Part shown: piece by piece, positions 1 to 6,343 of the stretch | Layout: each line of letters starts with the position of its first letter | How positions within the stretch are numbered: position 1 is the stretch's first letter | NCBI GenBank assembly: GCA_030631625.1 | Contig: DAOVKT010000092.1 | Coordinates: forward strand, 1 to 10,206 | Direction of reading: 5' to 3' | Length of the DNA: 10,206 nt | From: JAGLTZ01 sp023135015 | GTDB taxonomy: Bacteria; Blakebacterota; Blakebacteria; Blakebacterales; Blakebacteraceae | The notes under the pieces: generated by a model | Seen by the model: the letters and a program-made list of their open reading frames with translations, nothing else | What the model was told of the DNA's origin: nothing | The model's database searches: none | Position numbers and translations under genes: made by a program

Positions 1-38
1 AGGTTAATATGATCGAGTAGAAAATAGGAGTAAATGTT

Positions 39-1313
39 ATGTCTCATTCATGGTGGATTGTCGCTATAGTTATTCTCACTGCGTGTTCTTCCCACTCAGA
101 TAAGACACAACACTCTTTCCAGGTCTTTGAGGAGGATGGTGTACAGGTAGCCGTAACTTCGGGGGGACCGAAGTATACCGGTGAATTGTTCACCTACGAG
201 AAGGTGATGGTGCTCGATACAGAACAGAGTGAAGAAACACTCCTGTTCCGCCCTACCCAGTTCATGGCCGACGATGCCGGCAATATGTACATAAACGATA
301 CAGGTATTGGGAGCATTCTGGTATTCGATGCTACCGGACGCTACACACACCAGATCGGTCGAATGGGTTCGGGTCCGGGTGAATCAATTTACGGACAGAT
401 CCAGCTGATCCACGATGGAATGATCCAGTTCTATGGAATAAAGGAACGACGGACAACACGTTTCAATCCCGACGGCACTATTGTTGACATCACTACCATG
501 CCAGCCCGCATCGATCTGTTTGGCAACACAGACTTCATCATTCTACCCGATAACAGACAACTGCTATTAACCAACGAAACTCAGATCGGTGATGCGAGCA
601 CACCAAAGGGAGTAAAGGTTAGCAGCGATAGCGAAACCCAACGCTGGGGTGCGATCATCCTCTCAAAGGATGGGGATAGAATAAGTGCGGCTTATACGCC
701 ATGGATACCTGTCTCGAAGATGATTGAAATAAATTATGCGGGGAGTGTGTATGCCTCCCCGGTACCAATTGCTTTCGGACCTCAACCGGCAGCCCTCTAT
801 CATCCCACCCACGGCATTGTGCTCAGTTTGAGTGAACAACCGATACTGGAGATCTATGATCCCACAGGACGCAAAACTCGCATGATCCGCATAGAATTAG
901 ATCCCGAGCCTGTGACCACGGCGGATAGAAACAGAGTCCGACAGATCTTTCTTGAGGATGCCGAGCGACCAGCTGGTCAATCAGGAAAGCCTGTTGATTG
1001 GGAGTCAATGGCCAACCAGTACCCATTCGCAGATCAAAAGGCATTTTGGGGAATGGCAGAAATCGATGTGGACGGCTACTTCTGGCTCGACATGAGCCTG
1101 CCGCCCGAAACAATGGATGGTGATGTACACACATTCATGGTTTTAAACCCTGAGGGTGAATACCTGGGCACCACCTCCAGACCATACCATTCCTCTACCT
1201 CTATTTCGGGGGGGCGGTTGTATATCCTGGAGGAAGATCCTGAAAGCGGGGAGATCCTGCCGACGATCTATCGCATCAATCCGGCTGTCAGGGGACTTAT
1301 ATACCCGAACTGA
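39..1313 (+). CDS. 6-bladed beta-propeller lipoprotein
   Basis: Predicted lipoprotein of 424 aa with a beta-propeller fold. The N-terminus is a short hydrophobic signal ending in a lipobox, LTAC, with Cys16 as the probable lipidated residue, followed by a Ser/His-rich linker. Residues about 65-115 show the family hallmark: an FRPTQFMADDAGNMYI blade strand, then VFDATGRY, then GRMGSGPGE at 107-115. That last motif is typical of the NHL-like '6-bladed beta-propeller' lipoproteins common in Bacteroidota and Gemmatimonadota. Further blade-like repeats follow (RFNPDGTI, IYDPTGRKTRMI, VLNPEGEYLG). The start is supported by TAGGAG at 25-30, 8 nt before the ATG. Such proteins usually sit on the cell surface or in the periplasm and are thought to bind proteins or ligands, but the specific partner is unknown. 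It is followed at 119 nt by a second secreted protein on the same strand, so a shared transcript is possible. Family call fairly sure; function unknown. Confidence 0.85.
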   Translation: MSHSWWIVAIVILTACSSHSDKTQHSFQVFEEDGVQVAVTSGGPKYTGELFTYEKVMVLDTEQSEETLLFRPTQFMADDAGNMYINDTGIGSILVFDATGRYTHQIGRMGSGPGESIYGQIQLIHDGMIQFYGIKERRTTRFNPDGTIVDITTMPARIDLFGNTDFIILPDNRQLLLTNETQIGDASTPKGVKVSSDSETQRWGAIILSKDGDRISAAYTPWIPVSKMIEINYAGSVYASPVPIAFGPQPAALYHPTHGIVLSLSEQPILEIYDPTGRKTRMIRIELDPEPVTTADRNRVRQIFLEDAERPAGQSGKPVDWESMANQYPFADQKAFWGMAEIDVDGYFWLDMSLPPETMDGDVHTFMVLNPEGEYLGTTSRPYHSSTSISGGRLYILEEDPESGEILPTIYRINPAVRGLIYPN

Positions 1314-1342
1314 GCGCATTGGTTTACCTATCCGATATCCTG

Positions 1343-1362
1343 GAATTGAACTTCTACAATTC
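1343..1362. other. Small inverted repeat upstream of the LPP20-like gene
   Basis: Perfect 6-bp inverted repeat GAATTG / CAATTC separated by 8 nt, lying 69 nt before the start codon at 1432 and about 30 nt after the preceding stop codon. It has no T tract, so it is not a convincing intrinsic terminator. It could be an operator-like dyad or chance in an AT-rich spacer. No well-spaced sigma70-type -35/-10 pair accompanies it. Confidence 0.2.
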
Positions 1363-1431
1363 ACAATCGTTCTATGCTACACTGTCTATGAGCAGGGATT
1401 CTTACCTCTCATCCAGATTCGAGGTCACGCC

Positions 1432-2148
1432 ATGAAGCGCACATTTATCACTCTTGGCTGCCTTATTGGTATGCTGGTGCATATCCAACCTATGTCTGCA
1501 CAGCAGGATGTTGTTGCCGAAGGATTTGCGTCCATTGCAAGTGTATCTGATGCGGTGGCACGGCAAACACTGACATCACTGCGACAGCAAAATCCTGCAG
1601 CAACACTGGAAGAAGCCAAAATATCCATCACCCAGCGTACAGCCAGGATGGATGCAATTCGAAACGTTGCGGAATATGTCCACGGCATTCAGTTCGAGTA
1701 TTCTCAAGGTTCGTTCGCACCGAAAATGACTTTAAGGACAGAGGGTGATGTAAACATTGGAGCTGCCACATTTCGACAGCTCGAGAGTGGCCTCGTTGTC
1801 GCTTCTATGAGATTACCCCTTCCCGAAGAACAGAGAGCGGTCAGACGAGGACTTAAAACCTACGAAGTAACGGGAGTCGCGTCAGGAACGGATGAGGATA
1901 ATCCGCTCAGGGTCATGCGAAACGCCCGGGCGGACGCTTTAATGAAAGCGGTGCAGCAGGCAATAGCCGAGCGCTTGCCAGGTGCAGCCGCATCAGGTGC
2001 GACTGTGCGAGGAACACTCTATATCGTCGAGACAGTTGGTGACGAACCAGGAGAACCGTATAGACTGACCATGCGTTTGCAGGTCCTGCTATCAACAAGT
2101 TACACATACTTTATTCCTTCTGTTTCAAGCTCCTATTTACCTTCATGA
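1432..2148 (+). CDS. Secreted LPP20/FlgT-like domain protein
   Basis: Small secreted protein of 238 aa. The reading frame is open further upstream, to 1156, but that stretch overlaps the 3' end of the preceding gene. The ATG at 1432 has GAGG at 1421-1424 with 7 nt spacing and begins a classical signal peptide (MKRTFITLGC...), with likely signal peptidase I cleavage after MSA at about residue 23. Cys10 is in a poor lipobox context, so lipidation is unlikely. Residues 68-90 (QRTARMDAIRNVAEYVHGIQ) match the helix-and-strand pattern of the LPP20 / FlgT N-terminal type of domain, in which a run of Ala and Arg leads into 'N-L-A-E-x-V-x-G-V'. A second, similar helix occurs at 162-180 (VMRNARADALMKAVQQAIA), suggesting two copies of the motif. 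Members of these families are envelope proteins, some flagellar, many uncharacterised. No flagellar gene is visible nearby, so a flagellar role is not supported here. Confidence 0.75.
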   Translation: MKRTFITLGCLIGMLVHIQPMSAQQDVVAEGFASIASVSDAVARQTLTSLRQQNPAATLEEAKISITQRTARMDAIRNVAEYVHGIQFEYSQGSFAPKMTLRTEGDVNIGAATFRQLESGLVVASMRLPLPEEQRAVRRGLKTYEVTGVASGTDEDNPLRVMRNARADALMKAVQQAIAERLPGAAASGATVRGTLYIVETVGDEPGEPYRLTMRLQVLLSTSYTYFIPSVSSSYLPS

Positions 2149-2189
2149 GTAGCATATAAGAGATGATTTCAGGCATTGTTATACTAGCG

Positions 2190-2378
2190 TTCTGCATTAA
2201 ACAGCATCTCGGATATGCCATAACCGATATGCAAGCCATTATCCGTAGGATCTGCAAAGAGAATCCATTGTAGGGAGCAGAACGAATCCGCGAAACACTG
2301 GTGCTCTTGGGCTAGTGCCAGAACTGCCCCCTATCCTGGGTATCGTTTCCATCCAAGATCACTGGGAGACCTTTCTCT
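2190..2378 (+). pseudogene. Degenerate integrase-type (DDE) transposase fragment
   Basis: Remnant of a transposase of the integrase-core (rve) type. In the frame of position 2229 the translation reads MQAIIRRICKENPL, stop, GAERIRETLVLLG. This closely follows the helix-turn-helix segment usual in such transposases, 'LIRRM(S/A)RENPLWGAPRIHGELLKLG'. The stop at 2271-2273 is TAG where the family normally has TGG (Trp), which points to a single base change. A second in-frame TAG follows at 2313. About 50 nt further on, in another frame, WETFL (from 2363) may correspond to the family's 'WRTFLRNH' segment, but that match is short. The whole catalytic DDE domain and the terminal repeats are missing. 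Seen directly: broken frames. Known of the family: the motif. The fragment boundaries are approximate. Confidence 0.6.
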
Positions 2379-2388
2379 CGGTCTATAG

Positions 2389-2793
2389 TGGCATGCCGTA
2401 TTCGGCTGGGACCGCCCGGCGCTGCGGGAGCTCTTCGAGATCGAGGTATTCCGATTCCTCAGAGAACGGGAACTGCTGAGTACGGAGCGCATCGAGTTGA
2501 TCCGCTCGTGGCGGCATTCAGGATTCGATGTCTATGTCGGCGAATCCATTGAACCTGACAACCGGGAGTTGCTTGAACACATAGCTCGCTATCTGTTGCG
2601 GGCGCCGGTCAGTCTTGAGCATCTGTGGTACAATCCTGAGGCTGGCACGGTAACCATCCGGCCCCTGGCCGGGGATGGGGACACTCCGGTCGAGCTGGGG
2701 GCGCAGGAATTCATCGCCCGGCTCATCACGCATATCCCCGACGTACAGGAGCGGCAGGTGGTCTACTTCGGCGCTCTCGATACATCACCGTAA
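2389..2793 (+). pseudogene. IS91-type transposase remnant (C-terminal part)
   Basis: An open frame of 134 codons between TAG at 2386 and TAA at 2791, with no good ATG start (a TTG at 2497 is the first usual alternative). The translation contains FGWDRPALRELFEIEVFRFL, LLSTERIELIRSWRHSGFDV, LLEHIARYLLRAPVSLEHLW and, near the end, FIARLITHIPDVQERQVVYFGAL. These align by eye with the 'LLSWRHSGFSV...', 'LEHLARYLLRPPVAL', 'FLERLAALVPRPR' and 'YHGVLAP' segments of IS91-like rolling-circle (Y2/HUH) transposases. Intact members are roughly 350-450 aa, so the zinc-binding N-terminus and the His-hydrophobic-His (HUH) motif are gone, and the normal basic tail after YHG is replaced by a stop. The segment is strongly GC-rich, like the efflux operon and unlike the genes to its left. 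It is almost certainly non-functional and sits between two convergent transcription units. Confidence 0.75.
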
Positions 2794-2923
2794 TTACGGA
2801 GCGGCGCATTTAGCACAATGACAGCCTCTAACTTGAGCAGAGCGACCCCACGCGTCAATACGCCTTGATCTCTATCCTTTCGCTGGAACTCATTGAAAGA
2901 ACGATCTTGTCCGGTGAACCATT

Positions 2924-2957
2924 CTGGCGGAGCCTGAGCGGTAGGCTCCACCGCCAG
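2924..2957 (-). terminator. Hairpin past the efflux operon, possible terminator
   Basis: Inverted repeat CTGGCG-GAGCCT / AGGCTC-CACCGCCAG: about 12 paired bases with a 3-nt bulge in the right arm and a short loop (GAGCGGT). It lies 10 nt past the TAA of the TolC-like gene as read on the minus strand, the expected place for transcription to end. No T run follows on the minus strand, so it may only stabilise the mRNA 3' end or act with Rho. Confidence 0.45.
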
Positions 2958-2966
2958 TCTAACCTG

Positions 2967-4331
2967 TCAGCGATTCAATACCCCCAGATAGAATGCCAGG
3001 AGCTGTTCCTGGAAGAGCAGGTTGTACCTCACGCTCACAAGATCGCTGGCCGCTTGAACCTGGGAGACACGCGCCTGCGTGAGTTCCAGGAGTGTGCCGG
3101 CCCCTACTTCATATCTTTCCTGGGCCGACTGGTTGGCGAGGTCAGCCGCCCGAACCTGTGCCTCGGCCGCATTATTCTGCTCCTGTGCGGCCTGGTAATC
3201 GAGGTAAGCCCGGCGGACCTGCAGCGCGACCTCCTGCTGGAGATTCTCCAGGCTGATCCTGACATTCTCCATCTGCAGACGCGATCGTTCCGTGTTGATC
3301 TGCTTGTTGAACCGGTCAAATAGCGGTATCGAGAGGTTGAGGCTGATGGAGCCCATGCGGCGCTGATCGAGCTGATCCATGAACGTGATATCAGAGGCGC
3401 TCGAGAAATTTGAGCTGTACTGGGCCTGGAACGACAGAGATGGCAGGTAACCGCCCATAACGGCTCGTACGTTCTGTTCGGAAGCCTGCAATCTCGCCTC
3501 TCCGGCGGTCAGATCGGCCCGCTGGGAAAACGCGTTCCCGAGCAGGACATTCAGATCGTACATCTGCTGTTCGGGCAGCGATTCCCCGACCTCCGGTGCA
3601 ATGAACTCGTAGGAACCGAAAGGATCGAGCTTGAGGATCTGGATCAGGTCGACCTTGGCAATCTCGAGGGCCCTCTGCGCCTCGAGAAGTGTGAGTCGCG
3701 CACTCGCGACATTCGCCTGCTGCTGGTAGAGGTCCGATATGGGCCTCATCCCCGCTTCGATGTAGTCGCTGACCTGTGCTTCCTGCTCCTCCTGCGAGGT
3801 CATGCTCTCCTGTCTTACCAGCACCTGTTCCCTCAACTCGATGAGGCTCAGGTAACCGGAAATGACCTGGAATATGACCGTCTGCCGGGCCCGCTCCAGG
3901 TCGAGGCTACTGGCTTGTTCGTTAAGACGGGCCTGCTCCAGATAAGCAACATTCGCAAAGCCGCTGAAGAGGGTCACACTGGAGGAGATCCGGGAACTGA
4001 ACGATCGGGTCGCCTCTGTAAGGATGCGTCCCTCGTCCTGGTTGAAGGAGCGTCCGTATGTCTGCGTTCCACCGGAACTCATGCTCAGATTAGGGAAGAA
4101 CTGCATATACTGGGATCGTGTACTGACTGCATCGAGTGCGGCGGCGTTCCGGGCCTGCTGCAAGGCGCTGTTCTGATCCAACGCGATCTCAACCGCCTCT
4201 TCGAAAGTGATCACCCGGACGTCCTGGGCCCCAGCGGACTGTGTAAAGAATAGGAGGATGAATGGGACCATCACAGCCGTCCGGCTGAAACGATGAGGTC
4301 CCCGTGTGCTCTTATCCGATGTAGTGAACAT
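2967..4331 (-). CDS. tolC: TolC-like outer-membrane efflux channel
   Basis: Outer-membrane channel component of a tripartite efflux pump, 454 aa. The signal peptide ends in SAGA-Q (about residues 30-36). The mature protein begins with ITFEEAVEIALDQNSALQQARN, the usual N-terminal helix of OEP-family proteins. Two OEP repeats follow, seen as long Gln/Ala-rich amphipathic helices (ARLNEQASSLDLERARQTV in the first, AQEQNNAAEAQVRAADLANQ in the second) and as the characteristic NLSIPLFDRF segment, where 'L.vPLF..' is typical. The length suits the family. The frame extends to a GTG at 4340, but that codon overlaps the ribosome-binding site GGGGAAGG (4340-4347), which lies 8 nt before the ATG at 4331, so the ATG is chosen. 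It is the last gene of a four-gene operon, 18 nt after the permease gene. The TolC family is sure; 'tolC' is used in the broad sense and the substrate is unknown. Confidence 0.93.
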   Translation of the reverse strand: MFTTSDKSTRGPHRFSRTAVMVPFILLFFTQSAGAQDVRVITFEEAVEIALDQNSALQQARNAAALDAVSTRSQYMQFFPNLSMSSGGTQTYGRSFNQDEGRILTEATRSFSSRISSSVTLFSGFANVAYLEQARLNEQASSLDLERARQTVIFQVISGYLSLIELREQVLVRQESMTSQEEQEAQVSDYIEAGMRPISDLYQQQANVASARLTLLEAQRALEIAKVDLIQILKLDPFGSYEFIAPEVGESLPEQQMYDLNVLLGNAFSQRADLTAGEARLQASEQNVRAVMGGYLPSLSFQAQYSSNFSSASDITFMDQLDQRRMGSISLNLSIPLFDRFNKQINTERSRLQMENVRISLENLQQEVALQVRRAYLDYQAAQEQNNAAEAQVRAADLANQSAQERYEVGAGTLLELTQARVSQVQAASDLVSVRYNLLFQEQLLAFYLGVLNR

Positions 4332-4349
4332 CCCGATCACCTTCCCCGA

Positions 4350-5567
4350 TTATTCATAACGCAGCGCGTCTATGGGATTCATGGCGGACGCCTTCCAGGC
4401 TGGGTAGAATCCGAAGAAGATCCCTACACTGGCCGAGAAGACGATCGCTATCATGACGATCTGCGGTGAGATAGCTGTGGACCAGCCTGTAATCTGACTC
4501 AGGATGCGCGCGCCCCCGAATCCCACTCCTATCCCGATGATCCCCCCGATGAGGCTCATGACCGCGCTCTCCACCAGGAACTGGGTGAGCAGGTCCGAAC
4601 TTCGGGCGCCGATCGCCATTCGTATACCGATCTCTCGTGTTCGTTCGGTGACCGAGACCAGCATGATATTCATGATCCCGACACCTCCGACCAAGAGGGA
4701 GATCGAGGCTATCGCGGCCAGCAGGAGCGACATCGCGCGGGTGGCGGTCAGCGAGGTCTCGGCAATATCGGTCTGGTTTCGGACGGTAAAGTCATCTTCG
4801 TCCCACTCCGCCAGCCGGTGGGACTCCCGTATGATGGCGGCCACCTCCTCTTCGGCGGCCGGGATATCTTCCGGACCGTACGTGCTTACCAGGATCTGGC
4901 CGATAAACTTACGTCCTGACAGGTGCGTATTGGCTGTCGTGTAGGGCATGAGAATCACGTTGTCCTGATCATCGCCGCTCGCGGTCTGTCCCTTTTCCAC
5001 GAGCACCCCGATAATCTCGAAGGGCACATCTCTAATCCGGACCCGGTCGCCTATGGGATCCATGTTGGGCCAGAGCTCGTCCGCCACCGTCCTGCCCAGC
5101 ACTGCGACCTTCCGGCGCGTCCTGACATCCACTTCGTCGAAGAAGTGCCCGCTCTCCAGCGGCCAGTCCCGAATGGCCGGGTAGTCGTGTGAGACCCCGT
5201 TGCTGACACAGAACCAGTTCCCGTCACCCCCAATGATCTGCCCGGGCGCGAAGATCACGGGAGAAACCGCCGCCAGAAGGAAGCCCTCGGCCTGCAGTTT
5301 TTCCGCATCTTCCACAGTAAGGGTGTTGAAGCTGCCGGGCCCCCGACTCACACCTCCCATCGAACTCTCTCCGGGGGTGATAACGATCAGGTTCGAGCCC
5401 AGGTTGTCGATCTGCTGCTGGATAACCGACTGGGCCCCCTGGCCGACCGCAACCATCAAAATCACGGCCCCCACCCCGATGATGATGCCGAGCATTGTGA
5501 GCAGGGTACGCATCTTGTTCTTCACGATGCTCTGCCCGGCGACCTGAATCAGCTTTGAGGTCTTCAT
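4350..5567 (-). CDS. macB: MacB-like ABC transporter permease
   Basis: Inner-membrane permease of 405 aa with MacB/FtsX architecture. One transmembrane helix near residues 20-42 (TLLTMLGIIIGVGAVILMVA) is followed by a large periplasmic core domain (about 45-270). Three more helices lie in the C-terminal FtsX domain, starting with LLVGGVGIMNIMLVSVTERT and its REIGIRMAIGAR coupling region, and the protein ends in FYPAWKASAMNPIDALRYE. These are hallmarks of the MacB family, which uses ATP-driven conformational change to move substrates from periplasm to TolC rather than through the membrane. The periplasmic domain has the usual VAVLGRTVADELWPNMDPIGDRV segment. The frame is open to 5645, but the ATG at 5567, 1 nt after the ATPase stop and behind a G-rich ribosome-binding site, is the likely start, giving translational coupling. 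Unlike E. coli MacB, ATPase and permease are separate polypeptides; the gene symbol is therefore a family label. Confidence 0.93.
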   Translation of the reverse strand: MKTSKLIQVAGQSIVKNKMRTLLTMLGIIIGVGAVILMVAVGQGAQSVIQQQIDNLGSNLIVITPGESSMGGVSRGPGSFNTLTVEDAEKLQAEGFLLAAVSPVIFAPGQIIGGDGNWFCVSNGVSHDYPAIRDWPLESGHFFDEVDVRTRRKVAVLGRTVADELWPNMDPIGDRVRIRDVPFEIIGVLVEKGQTASGDDQDNVILMPYTTANTHLSGRKFIGQILVSTYGPEDIPAAEEEVAAIIRESHRLAEWDEDDFTVRNQTDIAETSLTATRAMSLLLAAIASISLLVGGVGIMNIMLVSVTERTREIGIRMAIGARSSDLLTQFLVESAVMSLIGGIIGIGVGFGGARILSQITGWSTAISPQIVMIAIVFSASVGIFFGFYPAWKASAMNPIDALRYE

Positions 5568-5568
5568 C

Positions 5569-6324
5569 TCACTCCCCCCCATTACCGTTAAGAGGCAGCG
5601 CCGCCAGATCGTCGGCGGCCACTCCCCACTCCCGCACCGGTTCATCCCGAATCACCCGCCCGTCCCGCAGTTCGACAATGCGCCGGCCGTACCGAGCCAG
5701 ATCTGACTCGTGGGTCACCAGAAGGATGGTGATGCCCTGTTCGTTCAGTTCCTGAAAAAGTGCCATCACCTCGATCGAGGTGCGTGTATCGAGGTTACCG
5801 GTCGGCTCGTCGGCCAGCAGGATCGCCGGTTCGGTTACCAGTGCCCGAGCGATGGCCACCCGCTGCTGCTGCCCGCCGGAGAGCTCGTTCGGTTTGTGAT
5901 CGATCCGATCCCCGAGCCCGACCCGCTCGAGAGCGTTGATAGTCGCTTCGCGGGTCGTGCGGTGGGTGCTGTTCCGGCTGTAAAGCAGTGGGAGCTCCAC
6001 GTTGTCGTAGGCGGATGTACGCGGCAGCAGGTTGAAGCCCTGGAAGACGAAACCGATCTTCTGGTTCCTGATGTCGGCCAGCTGATTCTTGTTCAGCCCG
6101 GCGACCTGAACCCCGTCGAGACTGTAGGTGCCTTCGGTTGGTATATCGAGACAGCCGAGAATGTTCATCAGGGTGGATTTCCCCGACCCCGATGCTCCCA
6201 TGATGGCCACCATCTCACCGGTCGCCACCGCCAGGTCAACATACCGCAGGGCGTTTACCCGGGTGCGCCCCATCTGGTAGACCTTGTGCAGGTTCTCGGT
6301 GCGAATGACTGTGTTTGCATCCAT
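5569..6324 (-). CDS. ABC transporter ATPase, MacB/LolD type
   Basis: Cytoplasmic ATPase of 251 aa powering the permease encoded just downstream. All nucleotide-binding motifs are present: Walker A GASGSGKST (43-51), Q-loop Gln95 in GFVFQGFNLLP, signature LSGGQQQRVAIARAL (148-162), Walker B ILLADEPTGNLD (168-179) and switch His205 in VTHES. The sequence RTENLHKVYQMG near the start and the 'LNILGCLD'-type segment after Walker A (LMNILGCLD) are typical of the MacB/LolD/FtsE subgroup. The frame extends to 6405, but the ATG at 6324 has GGGAAGGG upstream with about 9 nt spacing, and the N-terminus then matches the family. The extra upstream residues would overlap the adaptor gene. The gene lies 19 nt after the adaptor gene and 1 nt before the permease. 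Efflux assignment comes from the operon; LolD-type lipoprotein sorting is less likely because an adaptor and TolC are present. Confidence 0.95.
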   Translation of the reverse strand: MDANTVIRTENLHKVYQMGRTRVNALRYVDLAVATGEMVAIMGASGSGKSTLMNILGCLDIPTEGTYSLDGVQVAGLNKNQLADIRNQKIGFVFQGFNLLPRTSAYDNVELPLLYSRNSTHRTTREATINALERVGLGDRIDHKPNELSGGQQQRVAIARALVTEPAILLADEPTGNLDTRTSIEVMALFQELNEQGITILLVTHESDLARYGRRIVELRDGRVIRDEPVREWGVAADDLAALPLNGNGGE

Positions 6325-6343
6325 CGTTCTACACCCTTCCCGA

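Larger units (their letters stand above)
2149..2960. other. Gene-free spacer holding transposon debris
   Basis: This stretch lies between the stop of the LPP20-like gene and the stop of the TolC-like gene, where two transcription units converge. It contains the integrase-type fragment (about 2190-2378), the IS91-type fragment (2389-2793) and a hairpin (2924-2957). No terminal inverted repeats or target-site duplications that would delimit an intact element could be recognised. The part from 2794 to 2920 shows nothing I can identify. Confidence 0.65.

Noticed and set aside
1156..1431. Longer N-terminus for the LPP20-like protein
   Set aside because: It would overlap the 3' end of the lipoprotein gene out of frame and bury a clear signal peptide; the ATG at 1432 has its own ribosome-binding site.
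2865..3323. Plus-strand frame opposite the TolC-like gene
   Set aside because: Antisense shadow of a well-supported gene; the translation has no recognisable domain.
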